Shown here piece after piece: positions 1-11,800 of a DNA stretch of 64,000 nt (its first letter is position 1; each line of letters starts with the position of its first letter). The stretch comes from Heligmosomoides polygyrus polygyrus (lineage: Eukaryota; Nematoda; Chromadorea; Rhabditida; Heligmosomidae), in contig OX377204.1 of the NCBI GenBank assembly GCA_947396885.1, positions 20,095,706 to 20,159,705 of the forward strand, given 5' to 3'. A model generated the notes under the pieces. It saw nothing but the letters and a program-made list of their open reading frames with translations, was not told the origin of the DNA and made no database searches. The translations under genes were made by a program, and so were the position numbers.

Positions 1-545
1 TCTTTAGCGCGCTATGCATTTGACTAGATGGTTGCGGTTTTTAGACGACTGATATCAAATTTTATTTACGTAGAGTAACACATATGAAAACCGTGTGACA
101 AGAAAAGATATAGAAATCCTTACATCTGTATTACACGCAAGCAGCATTTACACAACCAATCAAATAAAATCGCGGCGACATAGTCAAATGCAAGGCGCAA
201 TCTCTATTCTCAATACACTAGATAATTACTTTCATAATGTGCTTTAAAACAAAATCTAACCTATTATTTTTTTAAAGCAAATTTTTAATGAAATTTTCAA
301 CAGTGGTTTCACAAATTGGAACAAATCAATTTTTAAAGTTTCAAACTAGGTTGTACTACACTTCACTTAAAGAAAAAATTATACTAACCGTGTTAGAGAG
401 TTTCCAACTTAATCTGTTAGACGCTCGCTTTGATTTGTAAGTCTTTGAGTCTGTCTCTGTAAGTCTCTAAAGTGTCAAGGTTATAAGAGTGCCCAATTTG
501 ATTAGAAAAATGGCCAAGTTGTGGTGAAAGTGGCATATATAGGAT
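1..545 (-). mobile_element. Copy of the 865-bp TIR element (inverted, truncated at window edge)
   Basis: Read on the minus strand it follows 53560 onward: the AGAGAGTTTCCAACTT and CGCTCGCTTTGATTTG blocks and the CACTTTCACCACAACTTGG end are recognisable. No genes inside. Confidence 0.6.
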
Positions 546-1165
546 AATCAGCAGCCAGTTGGTCTAACGGCCGTTCTGACCACTAGTCGGGACTCTGCCC
601 CAGCACTCGATAATAACCGATATTGAAATATCCAATGGGGAAGGCTCACTTCTCACTGTCACTTTGCAATGGTGACGAATTTGAAAATGAAGCGTTTTGC
701 AGGAACGAGACACCTCGACAAGTCCACGAGTGGACATTTCTTTGCAATTTCTAAACAAGTAGAGGTCACAATGCTTCTGTTTATTTCGTTTTTCTAACGA
801 TGCCTCCCTCCGAGTAGGATAGATCTTCGACATTGTTCACTTGTTGTGAAATTTGTCCGCCTCACGACATATTTGGGCGACGTTCTCCTCAAACGCTCTC
901 AACCCCATGCAAAAATCGATAAAGTCGATCGATAAAAACCAGACGATTTATATGATTCACTTTTTATTTAGTCTATTCAACGGCCAATATACTCACGTGG
1001 CGATTATCGCTCACAAGAGATTAATAATGCTGACAGAAATCCGAAACCCGCTCGTGGACAGTTAGCCGTGGTCGTCCGGACGGAAGCATGGACAGAGACA
1101 CGGACGGACAGGTCAAAACACGATTAAACGCAAAAGTCACAGAGAAATCGCAGTCCCCCGACGCG
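546..1165. other. No gene seen; one MITE end
   Basis: Contains CCTCCCTCCGAGTAGGATAGATC at about 803-825, an isolated end of the GGATCTATCC MITE family. Otherwise nothing recognisable on either strand. Confidence 0.5.
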
Positions 1166-1382
1166 CATGAAGGGGCCTTTAAAAAAGAAACGATGTTGTC
1201 ATCATCAGGAAAAGTATTTTCTCTAGTTTTCTGAATGCCACCAGCGTTTGCACAGCTCTCAAAATTAAGAGAGTTATGACCAGGGGTGTGCGGAATTTCC
1301 GTTTCCGCGTTCCGAATTCCGGTTTCCGGCCGTTCTCACTCCTTTGGTTCCGTTCCGTATTCCGCTCTCTTTTGGGACGGAA
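1166..1382 (+). repeat. TTCCG-rich repeat unit, copy 1
   Basis: A block starting CATGAAGGGGCCTTT and ending GAGTTATGACCA is followed by many TTCCG/TTTCCG motifs (1295-1380). The same two blocks recur at 2220-2510 in swapped order. Confidence 0.55.
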
Positions 1383-1721
1383 GACGAAACGGAAATGGTG
1401 ACTCATCACTCACTGATGGAATTGCACCGTCTTCACTCATCTCTTTAACATAAACGAAGGGCTGAAGAAAGAGATTAACAGATTAACTTGCATGCTGATG
1501 TCGAAACAGTGCGATAACCACATTGAATTCTTTATCTTTTCTTGAAACAATGGACTACCGATTAGTATAAGGTCATAAAACCTTTCATGAGTATTTGGGT
1601 CAAGAATCAAATTCGTTGTCTGGAACATGCTCACCTTTTCCTTGAGGCCTGGAACACCAATTCTAGATCATAGTTCTATAAGCACTCTTAAACTGCTAAC
1701 GTTGCTTTCCATAGTGAACAT

Positions 1722-1912
1722 AGGATCTATCCTAATCGGGAGGGGAAGCATGCGGTGTCTTGCCTCTCCAGACCCACCAAGTTTGTTCCAGAGTGTCATC
1801 TACTGTTAAATGATACTACGTTACCCATGCGAACTCAGAGAGTGGGTGCCGTGTCGGAGGATGCTGAACGCAACTGTAACCTTAGCGCTGCCCTTCCAAT
1901 TAGGATAGATAT
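1722..1912. mobile_element. Short MITE related to 47284-47673
   Basis: GGATCTATCCTAATCGGGAG at the left and CCAATTAGGATAGATA at the right are inverted equivalents of the same ends, about 190 bp apart. Confidence 0.55.
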
Positions 1913-2219
1913 GGGACATTCAATAAGACTGTAAGTGGCGAACTCTCTGGCATCTTAATCGTCAGCTAGGTACATTGTGTTTAAAATACTTTCTTCCTAT
2001 TTACAGAAACATTTTGCCTCCACTTCGATTTGTTACACTAGTAATGTTTGAAAATACATCTTAGTAATGATTCGAATGCAAGGATTTTTTGTTGTTACAT
2101 GTTGCTGGCTAGAAAAGAGTCGCATGCTGCCTTGCCCGCTTCCTAAATTCGGTAATGGCAACTTAAATAGCTAATACTACCATCATGAATATATATATAT
2201 GAAAAATCAAGTAAAGTAA

Positions 2220-2510
2220 TGACTTTTGAGTCATTTCCGTTCCCGCGTTTCGTATTCCGGTTTCCGTCCGTCTTTGTGCTCTTCCGTTCCGTATTCCGTG
2301 TTCCGCTTTTCTCGAAAAACTTTCCGCACATCAGTGGTTATGACCATCTTCGAAGAACTCTACTCCAATTTTTCGAAAAAAAAATCGCACATGAAGGTGC
2401 CTTTTGAAAGGTGATTTCTTGCCCATAAGAAAGAGAATTTCTTCTAGTATGTGATTGTCACCCGCATTTGCATAGATCTCAAAACTGAACGAGTTACGGT
2501 CGGTTGAACA
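2220..2510 (+). repeat. TTCCG-rich repeat unit, copy 2
   Basis: TTCCG array at 2225-2330, then CATGAAGGTGCCTTT ... GAGTTACGG at 2391-2505. Contains short open frames in several phases caused by the repeat. Confidence 0.55.
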
Positions 2511-3020
2511 AAGTACATAGGAGTATGGCACCTTCCGATCACACTGACGAGCGATCGACTAGTGATCCATTCCTCTTGATCACATCGAAAATAGCTCTAA
2601 ATGAGCTGCGTTTCTTGTGGCGTATCAAACAAAGATTGTGCTTTTGCAAAGCTATAAAATTTCAAACATGTGTTGACTTATTGGGGCAGATGAGTTCTTT
2701 CTAAATTGAAAAATGTTATACTTAGTGCTAAATAATCAAAAATTATTCTAACCATCTCGTAGGGTCACTAACTAAAATGGAGCATGCTCGCTATGATTTG
2801 AAAGACATTCAATTTCAATTCAAAAGCGTCCTTATTGTTAACAGTGGTGTTCTATCTGTATTGAGCAATGCAAGCCTTAGAGACCAAGCGGTGATGGTGG
2901 AGCTGAGATGGAGGGTGTTGATGCGCTTCTTCAAAAAAGAAAGAATTTAAGTGAGCCTGCTATGTTTTAGTGATAATTAAGGATCTGTGCTCTACCAGTC
3001 TAGTATTCCTACTTACTTTA
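2511..3020. other. Unassigned sequence
   Basis: Short open frames only, no splice-flanked exon or repeat recognised. Confidence 0.5.
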
Positions 3021-3380
3021 CTTACTTTGATACTTTGTTGGTCTTTTTGCCGGCTGGAGGTCTTCTCAGCGGAGACCACAACTCTTCCAGACCGCGCGAT
3101 CTCTGGCAGCTCGCAACCAGTGAGGCAGATTCTGCTCTCTGAAAGATCTTGAGAATGAGTTTGGCCATCGCGTTGGCGGTCGTTCCAGTGGTCTCTCATG
3201 GTCTCTTGGGAGCCATTCTGTGACACGGAGACTCCATCTATCGTCCTTTCGTCGAAGCAAGTGTCCGGCCCAGCGATATTTGGACTTCTTCATGTACTGC
3301 AGCGGATCTGCTAATTGCGGGTTCTCCCTTAGCTCCGAGCTTTGTAGGCCTTCCTGCCATTGTTGATGATGGCTTGTCCA
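3021..3380 (-). mobile_element. RTE 3' fragment
   Basis: Very similar to 51831-52190 and in the same orientation. Encodes the same C-terminal peptide (YRWAGHLLRRKDDRWSLRVT, ERPPTRWPNSFSRSF) and ends at the same CTTTGATAC tail at about 3030. A 5'-truncated insertion, the usual result of target-primed reverse transcription. Confidence 0.88.
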
Positions 3381-3820
3381 TAGTATTCTACTATCAATTT
3401 TTCCAAGAAATAGTACTGGTTTGAAGCAAGCGCTTCTTAGATCTCCTTTCAGCTGCGCATTGCTGCTAGTTCTTGATTTATTTTTCTGCCAAAAGCGTTC
3501 GCTCGCGTTTACGCGCAGCCACTGTTACCTTGGAGGTGCACTGTTGATTCTCCGTATCTTTGTCTGCACCTAGCTTTCGCTGAATTTTTTAGATCGTCGT
3601 AACGCCATCTGGGTTTGCCGACGGCCAAAGCCTAAGTTTTTCATAAACAGTTACTTCAAAATCTGTTCATTCTACTGAAGATATGCCTTTTCTAATTTTT
3701 CCTTCTCTTTTTTTAATTCCATTTCTTTCCTAGAAATGGAAAGAGGCGTAATTGATCGTTGTGAAAAAAACAAGAATCGGCGGGAGTGCATCGGCAAAAG
3801 CAAAAAATTCCACTTATTCT

Positions 3821-3977
3821 GCAAAATGTTTGGTTGCGAAAAATCTCTTGCACCAGGTAGGACTCGAACCCACACTTTTTGTTTTCCGGTAAGCCTTACA
3901 CGTAACAGCAGCGTACGGGTTCGAGTCCTGCCTGCCGTAAGAGTTTTGCTTTGATCGCGACAAAACATTCTGTAACA
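3821..3977. mobile_element. Palindromic tRNA-like element copy
   Basis: Inverted B-boxes AGGACTCGAACCCAC and GGGTTCGAGTCCTGCC near the two ends and the GATCGCGACAAAACATTCTG right end place it in the same family as 26143-26330. Confidence 0.6.
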
Positions 3978-4799
3978 ACGCATTCTACAAAAATCGCTCC
4001 AAGCTTAAACAAATGTGTTAACAGATTAAATCTTAAAGTCTAGTCCTGCTCAACATAGAGGTGACTGTTGGATCCATACTGTCGTTCCACCGAAATGCAA
4101 ACGAAGAGCGTCAATATTACGGTGCTCCAGTTCAAGCTGTCGAACAAGTTCATGGAAGGAAATGATGAGTGAAAGCATTATGTGCTCCCTCCGACTAGGA
4201 TAGATCCTAATTTTTTCCCCAGGGAGTATTCTAAGCCTTTCGTTCAGAGTAGGCTGATTCCTCAGCCTTCCCTTGTTTCCTGGGTATTGGTGTCAGTTCC
4301 AAGGCATAGGCAGTGCCGGCGAGGAGTTCCGATAGGCGTGGAGCCGATTGGGGCGGCGAGACGCGAGGAGTAGACGGATCAAATTTCCGGCCATGTCGTC
4401 TCATTTGATGCGAGTTTTCGTACTGCTAACTCGGACGTCTTCACGTCGTGCTCTTCTCCTCGAATACAAATTTCGAGGCAGCGGCTGCATTCCTACGCTC
4501 TGCATCTGTTATGGGCTGTCTCTTTTCACCAGACTTGTTCGGGAATGATAAAACGCCGACTTGTCTACTGAATGGCCACCGCAATTGTTTAGGCCAAGAC
4601 GCGCTGCCCCTTGAATATCTCGTAAACTTGGACGATCACCCGCCAAGGATATAGATCGCCAACAATCGCCCATGGTTAAGCTCAAAGAAGGCCCGGCTGG
4701 CATACGCCGCACTGTTATAGGGATCTTTTGGCTTCAGTCCCTCTCCCCGTGATGGACACGTGACATTAGCCGATTATATATAGTAGGATTCTTCATAAC
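3978..4799. other. Unassigned; one MITE end
   Basis: A GGATCTATCC-family end lies at 4185-4207. The GC-richer stretch 4260-4700 has overlapping open frames in several phases, a pattern of decayed repeat and not of an exon. Confidence 0.45.
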
Positions 4800-4893
4800 G
4801 CTCTTTTTATCCATAGGTGGGAAACCTGAACCAAGAACCTTGGCACGCGACAGCCAGCGCCTCCTCCGACTGCACAACCACGCGACCATTACC
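4800..4893 (-). mobile_element. SINE family 1, head fragment
   Basis: Only the tRNA-like head: GGGAAACCTGAACCAAG and CGCCTCCTCCGACTGC. Confidence 0.65.
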
Positions 4894-5467
4894 CCGTAAG
4901 AAATTATTATTGTGTCGCATAAGAGTATTTTTCACGAACCGTGCTCTTAGTGTTTTCGTTGCGCTGAGAAGCTGACACCCATAACTTGTCCAATCTGTAT
5001 GCATACACTGCCGCCAACTGACTGCTTCAGATCCCTGGAGGCATTTGAATGGCCGGCTTCGTTTCTTACTCAGCAACAACAATTTGTATTAAGCATCGTG
5101 CCGCTCATCCATTTACTCTTATCTACCTATCTGTAGGTAGGCCTTTAAATGCACAAAGAATGCGCTCAACGGTTCTTCATGGACAGTGTAGGGCCTACAT
5201 CTATCGGACATTAGGCATCTTCTCGCCCTTTCTTTTCTCCTTTAATTCTAAATACCAGTCGTTTTTTTTCGCTTTAGTCGCGTCTAAATCGTGACACATC
5301 GTGTCTCTTTTTTTAGAAATGCGGTCGGTGACGATCGAGTCCTTCGGGGAGATGCGAGACGAAAGGCGAGTGGTCATGATACGAATAACTAACGGTAAGC
5401 CGTTGATTCTCCGCACCACTGGCTTTAATGAAGTTTACCCAAAGAGTACAAGTTAAATATCGATGCC

Positions 5468-5700
5468 GGGATGTTCTTTCGTAGTACCAGCCGCGCATTC
5501 TTGTTCTACGGGGATCTCGTGAGTGAGAGATTTGAATGCGTATTTCGCCTATACAATGACTTGCAGTGGTCAGCCGATGGGCAAATCAGTGTTTTGCCCT
5601 TCCCAGACAAGTCAGGTACCAATTCACCGACCTAGAGGAGGTAGAAAGCTGGGTGGACTAGGCTGGAGTCGAACCTTGAATTGATTCGGGTCGCACGTCA
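5468..5700 (-). mobile_element. SINE family 1 copy
   Basis: Body from CGCGCATTCTTGTTCTACGG to the B-box region; head diverged. Confidence 0.75.
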
Positions 5701-5814
5701 ACACTGAAACGGACCTTGCTCTGCCGCATATTATGATCCGAATCATCACATAAGCAATCAAACTGCCCAATCTTTGTCACCTTTTCAAAAGCCCACCTTG
5801 TCTTTTATGCGCCC

Positions 5815-6125
5815 GAGGCCTGTGAGTATATAGTAGGTTGGCGCAGGAAGAACAGGAGTCGAATAGAGGGGTACGGAGTCGGACGTCCTTCATCTTCTTC
5901 ACGACTTCTTCGACGCCTTGAAAGCTCCCCAAGCTGCTCGCTTCCTCCTGCCCAGCTCCTCCGCTATGTTGTTGGCTACGTTGAATTCAGGACCTAGATA
6001 TGTTTGGAGCATTCGGAGATGTCCGTTCCTTCGAGCGAGAATGTGGCATCAGAAACTCGCCCTCTTCTCATGAACTTCGTCTTCATAATATTCAGCTGCA
6101 ATCTAACGTTGCCCATACACAATCG
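5815..6125 (-). mobile_element. RTE reverse transcriptase fragment
   Basis: Minus-strand peptides LNIMKTKFMRRGRVSDATFS, GTDISECSKHI and, after a frameshift at about 6000, EELGRRKRAAWGAFKASKK match the RTE segment after the catalytic box (family: LNLNKTMFMRNG.VSD, GxNISECxxYVYLGRE, LGRRRRAAWGAFK). Strongly decayed. Confidence 0.7.
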
Positions 6126-6242
6126 AAGAGGCCCGCTGTTCCAGTGCTCGTTGTTTTGAATGAAACTATGATCGAAAATGAGGACGCCAGAGAGGAAATG
6201 AACCCACACCATGTTGTTTTTCCGTTTTTCTTCGCTTTCAAA

Positions 6243-6560
6243 CAACGATTTGCACAAAAATCGCCTCCTCCCTTACATGGAAAAATTCCCAACTCAAGGT
6301 GAGCTTTTGCGATGCAATTTTGACAGGATGTAGGGCCCTGTGAGCGGAGTCCAGAAACGCAGTTATTTTTTGCTGAACGCTTTTTTGAAGATCTGAAAAA
6401 GAGGTGTGAAAACCTGTGCGCGGCACTCATCAACCCCTACGACACCGCACGAGATGTGCCTCGGCGGCGCAATTGATAAGAGTGCCGCCTCATGGAAGCG
6501 CGCCGGCGGGTTTTGAGTTCGAGTCCGCATACTGTCGATATTTCTGCACATATTTGTTTG
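6243..6560 (+). mobile_element. tRNA-containing SINE (family 2), copy 1
   Basis: About 320 bp, matching 8345-8000 on the other strand. The tRNA-like part is at the 3' end: TCGGCGGCGCAATTGATAAG (A-box side) and GAGTTCGAGTCCGCATAC (B box). The 5' part (TTCCCAACTCAAGGTGAGC, TTTTGACAGGATGTAGGG) is not tRNA-like. The open frames over it are not supported as genes. Confidence 0.65.
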
Positions 6561-6599
6561 TTTTTATTATACTTGCCATCAATGCTTACAAATCAAGAA

Positions 6600-7590
6600 G
6601 GCTGTCTATTTTCGGCTTCATATCTGCTGGTTTTTCAACAACGCCTATCTGCACCACCACTATATCCATACCATATGACCAATAATGCCGTAACCGCACA
6701 CAAATCTGCGTATCTTACGGTTGAATATTATGAACCGGCACATCGGTACATACACACCCCATACATCGGTATAATTATGCTAAAAATCTCGTTCTCACGT
6801 GAACGTGTTGTCGCTCGACTCCCTTCCACTTTCACACCGGATTTCACTTCTCCGACAAGGAGAGAAATCGCGGTTGCGGATGCCATGAAAGGACTCTCCT
6901 AGACGCCATATATGGAGATATCGACTGTCAGGAAGAAGAGGCGGTTCAGGTTCGGGATAGTATACTGGTAGTATAATGGAAATGGGACTTTTCTACATGT
7001 ATCGTCCAGTTGGTTCCATAGGTGCGTTTCGATGAGGAGGTGCATGCCGATTGGAGACCTGCCGATGACTGTGAGAAGGAAGACAACAGTGAACAATTAT
7101 CGTTAGAGAAAACAGTCCCCTTTCTTTGACGGCAGGCACGTTTGGAAGAAAAGTCTGTGAAAGAGCGTCTCTTTGTGATTGCTCTCAGCACTGATTGTAG
7201 AACGGTTATCGTTCGCGCAGTTGCAGCAGGCCCTTATTTTCTACCGTGGGGCAGAGGAAAGACGTTGCTCTGTTTCACTCCGGTGTTTCTGATGTGTCTG
7301 TCATGCGCTTGGGTGGCAGCTGAATACTTCGACGTTCACCCAGGATCCCTCCCAACACCCACAGGTTACGTGTTGAACGAAAAAGAAGTGGTCATTCCTT
7401 GTCAGGGAGAATCAGGGAGAAGATTGTTCCTCACTGGCTTTTGTGTAGGATACTGTTGTTGTGACAAGCGCTTGTGTTTTACTTGTTCCATAGACTTGTA
7501 TCATAGCTGTAACTAAAAGGGAAGAGCAGGGCAGAACTTTCCATTTCCAGAGAAATGAATAGAGGCAGATATGAATAGAGGAAAAACTAA
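6600..7590. other. Unassigned; possible remnant
   Basis: A 124-codon plus-strand frame at 7142-7516 has Cys-rich and hydrophobic parts but no recognisable domain and no clean splice signals. The missing 5' exon of the mutarotase gene may lie here or further upstream, but I could not identify it. Confidence 0.35.
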
Positions 7591-7598
7591 TAAAAAAA

Positions 7599-7883
7599 GG
7601 ATAAAGGACGGCGTTATTCAATCCCTTCTGGGATGCGCCAGCGCATTCTACTTCTACGGGATATCGTGGAGGCGACATGAGTGCGTATTTGGCCATACGA
7701 TGATTTGCGGTGGCCAGCCGATGAACAAGTCAGCGCTTTATCCTTCCTAGACAAGTCGGGACCAATTCACCAACCCCCTGAGGGATGGAAGGCTTTGTTG
7801 GCCTGGGCGGGAAATCCGAACCAGGAACCTGGTATCGGGTGCATGCGACAGTCGCGCCTCCTCCGACTGCGCTACACGCGCCC
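7599..7883 (-). mobile_element. SINE family 1 copy, near complete
   Basis: Runs from GGATAAAGGACGGCGTTATT to CTGCGCTACACGCGCCC. Confidence 0.85.
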
Positions 7884-7999
7884 TAGCGGAAAACTAGCAC
7901 ATATAAAAACGCAAATACACTGCTTTGGTTTGTTTTAAGCATTGATGGCCTAAAATAGACTCCTGTGATCATGAGAAAGCCTAATAATAACAATCTAAT

Positions 8000-8345
8000 G
8001 TTTGCACAAACATCGGCAGTACGCGGACTCGAACTCAAAACCACACAGGAATGCTCCTATTAGGTGGCACTCCTACCTACTGCGCCGCCGAGTCGCATCT
8101 TATGAGGTGTCGTACGGATTGATGAGTGTTGCGCACACGCTTCCACACCTCTTTATCCGGCATTTAAAAAAGCTTCAGCAAAAACTGACTGTGGTTCTGG
8201 ACTCCGCTCCCCAACATCCTGTCAAAATAGCATCGCAAAAGCTCATCTTGAGTTGGGAACCTTTCCTTGTTACAGCATTGCAAGGCTTGAGCAGCTCGGC
8301 TCTCAACTGTTTTCGTTATAAAGTTGGGTACAGATTTGAAAACGA
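8000..8345 (-). mobile_element. tRNA-containing SINE (family 2), copy 2
   Basis: Inverted partner of 6243-6560. Minus strand shows CGGCGGCGCAGTAGGTAGG and GAGTTCGAGTCCGCGTAC. The tRNA-like part could fold as a tRNA but lacks a matched acceptor stem. Confidence 0.65.
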
Positions 8346-8763
8346 TGGTGCTCCCTTATTTTTTCTATGAAATCCAGAGAATCTTCCACAAACTTTTAAA
8401 ATTACCTTAAAAGTTAATTAAACTACAAATTAACTAAATTACTATGTAATTGTTTCCACAGACATATTGACCTTTCGCTGTACTTTTTAGTGTTTGTTTT
8501 GCGGGGTAGTGTTCTCTGTTTAGAACCTTTCAGCTTTAGCTACTTTTGTTGTGTTTTATGCGTGTGTCCCATGCACTCATGCCATGAGTAAATGAATAAA
8601 TAAGCTAAACACGCAACATGTATAGTACATCTGCAAGGGGACAGCTGTGCCAGCGTTGGCATGGAAAACCACCAAATGCGAAAGAGATATGTGGTGGACC
8701 CCTCTCTCCAGACTTGCACCTATTTAGAAACTCGTCGAATGTAGGCAGAACTTCTCCCTTCAG

Positions 8764-8877
8764 GAAACGGTATGCGCCTGGAGTTGCTGAATCTTGGAGC
8801 CACCGTTCGATCCATCGTCGTTCCGGACAGAGAAGGAGTGATGACAGACGTGGCGCTCGGCTTTGATACTGTCAAAG
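8764..8877 (+). CDS. Mutarotase-like gene, first recognised exon
   Basis: Acceptor CTCCCTTCAG ends at 8763 and donor GTTCGT starts at 8878. It begins inside a split Gly codon and encodes the N-terminal beta strands (GNGMRLELLNLGATV, then IVVPD and LGFDTVK), matching the family's usual start region. A Met at 8772 is in frame but follows the acceptor and is conserved as an internal residue in relatives, so it is not taken as the start. Confidence 0.9.
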
Positions 8878-11800
8878 GTTCGTGCTCTTCAGTTACTACA
8901 TACATACATACATCTGTGCACAATACTGGCCATTTTCTTTATTTTTTAAAAACCTGCAAAAATTCGTTTCTCCCTAATGCAGCGCTCTCCCTCTCTGAGT
9001 TCACTAGTTTCGGAGAACGATGTGTCATTCATGAAGAATGACAAATTCAACATTTCGACTGAAGCACTTTCAAGTGACAGCAAAGTTTGAGTGACAGAAA
9101 TGTCGAACATGTTGCCGATGTGTTTAGCTCTAGAGCCCTATCCACCACAAATAATGGAGGCGGGGCACCTCAAGTGGGGAACACAAGCACGGAAAATGGC
9201 GGTAGAGCCGTAGTGAACTAATCCGCTGGTTGAACAACTGAGAATCGGACGAAGCTCCCTCTCATCCAGGGCAACTAGGCTCCTTTCCTTCCCTTCATGA
9301 ATGACTTGAAACTTCTTTACAGGAATTACGGTGCTCAGTTGCTTCTGGGAAGTTGACTTTTGCGCCAAGGATGCTTTGAGCCGCCCGCTGCACAAAAGTA
9401 GGACGCATGGTGCATCTGATCAGTCAGGCGAACGCTTTAACTGCGCTGATTTTTTGGTGCTTTTCCTACAAAGTAGACCGTATGCTTCAGCAACGTATTA
9501 GCTTTGAGGCCGTTAAAGGATTTTGGAAGAGATATGTACCATTTTCTTCAAATCGCGTCAAATTGGAAATATTTCTGAGCCGGCTTGATAATTCTGAAAT
9601 CGCAGTGAACGCCTTTCAAATTAAAAAAAGTTTTTTACAGATCAAGCTAGAAACTCTCCCAGACGATTAGAATAAATTTCTTCAAGAAAAATTCATATAA
9701 CATTCATATAACGTTCTTTGATGTTTTTAGTTCTCCTTCCCGAGTGCCCAGTTTGACGAAAAAGTGTCCAAATTGAGGTAAAAGTGGTATATATGCCTAG
9801 AGAAGCTTTGAACATACTTAGTTTACGATTCTTGAAATAATTTGAGTGCACGGAATTAGCCTCTATCTCACACAGCCAAAAAGACCTGCGCTCAAAATTT
9901 TCTTCAAATATTTCACATTTCTGGCTTTTTAAGAAGTAGACCGTATACATTGAGCAACTTAAGGATTTTTAGTGGTTGCCAGGGGCGCTATGCTATTCTC
10001 TCCCCAACCGTCCCCGACCGGGTGCCACATGATATTCACCAACCTCCCCGGCATGCACATCTCTCCCATGCTGATCTAGGGAATGAGCCACGTCATCAAT
10101 GGCCGGATACGGTATCCCCTTAAAGAAACTGCTCGGGCCGAAGAAGGGACGCAGTAGAAATACCATGCTGGAGCGGGAAACTAGCATCGTATGTCCATCG
10201 TATGTTTAATTCAATGGGGAAAAGCGCTTGTCCTGTTCAATGTTCGCGAACGGTGAGGCGGTGCGCGATCACGCCTCACTGTCCGCGAACATTGAACAGG
10301 ACAAGCGCTTTCCCCATTGAATTAAATATTTTAGAAGAGGGAGGCACTTTATAATGCACCTGTGACACGATAAAAGGATAAAGGACGGTGTTATTCAATC
10401 CCTTTGGGATGCGCCACGCATTCTTGTTCTACGGGGATCTCGTGGGTGAGGGATTTGAATGCGTATTTCGCCTATACAATGACTTGCAGTGGTCAGCCGA
10501 TAAACAAGTCAGTCTTTATCCTTCCCAGACACGTCTGGTACCAATCCACCGACCCTGGAGGGATGGAAGGCTTGGTTGCTTTGAGGGGGGGGGGGTGAAA
10601 TCCGAACAAGGAACCTGGAATTGGGTGCAGGCGACAGCCGGCGCCTCCCCCGACTGCGCTCCACGCGCCCCGTGACACGGTGGAGTATCTAATTAGGCAC
10701 AATTCAGGTTTTCATGGCTAAACATTCAAAGAAAGACTACAAGATCATAAAAAAGTCGGAGATTTGCCTACAACCGCCGGCTCAAAGGAAATGACATAAA
10801 GCTGAGCTTTCTAGTGCACTGTGTCGGGTGAACTAATATTTTTTCGGTGAAGAGTAAGCGAACAACTGAGGGTAAATTTAGGTAAAACTACTTTAGGTGA
10901 GTCAGTCTCAATCTCTCGAAAATTTAAAAAAAACATAAGCTAGCTAACTTTTTCAGTGAATGAAATACAAATTGCGTCGAGAAAAAGAGGACGCGAACAG
11001 GGTCGGAGGGAGGAAGAAGGGGTGGTGGGTCACCTCCTACTCAGTGGTTCTACGCCTTGGTAAGAAGAAATGTGTGCCTCCAGTATCATTATAAATGGCC
11101 TACCTCAATTCACTGTATGGGTGGAACACACCAGTGCTGCAAAAAAACCGGTTTCTAAAAACGCAAACTTTTTTGAAGGAATGTCCTTCATGGTGACCCC
11201 CCCCCACCCTATTTGCTCCAAAATGAGCACCTTCCACTTTATGAAATTCATGAAAGAAATCGCTTTTGAAATTTTTTAGAAGCACACTTTTTACTGCAAT
11301 GTTTTCGGCTCAACTAATTTTGCCTCACTTTTGGGTCAATAAATGTTCTATGTTTTGTTTTCTCGTGGACCTTTCCATCCCTTTCCCCCCCCCCCCCCCT
11401 CCACCCCAAAGGCGCACTAGAGTTGCACTGAAAGCAGTAGGTGGAAATACACTTCCCTTAATGCTGGGCGATACTTGTGGTGCAGCATCGCTCAATTCAT
11501 GACAGTGCCACTCCTGTTGGTCTACCTTACTCTGCCATCCCCGGAGGACGACCTGGACGGTGGTGCGGGGATGGTCGAGACTCGGGGATGATACCCGGCT
11601 TTTTCGCATCGGGCATCATCACCGAGTCGGGCGAGATTAGCATACGGGCCCAGGATGGAACTATGAGAATGAATAGGTAGCAGGGCCATTCAGTTAGGTT
11701 TCTAGGAGAAAGAAGCACGTAGGAAAAGACTTGGAGCAGTTAACCAGTTTCAAAGGGTGGGTATCGGTTATCTTAGTGCATCCACGTTCAACATCATAGA

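Noticed and set aside
7142..7516. 124-codon plus-strand frame, possibly the missing 5' end of the mutarotase gene
   Set aside because: No similarity to a mutarotase N-terminus and no donor in the phase required by the exon at 8764.
7681..7938. Open frames of 60-125 codons such as this one, recurring with similar peptides (TSLVPIHRP, GREIRTRNLV) across the window
   Set aside because: They are translations of the tRNA-derived SINE in different copies, not a protein family.
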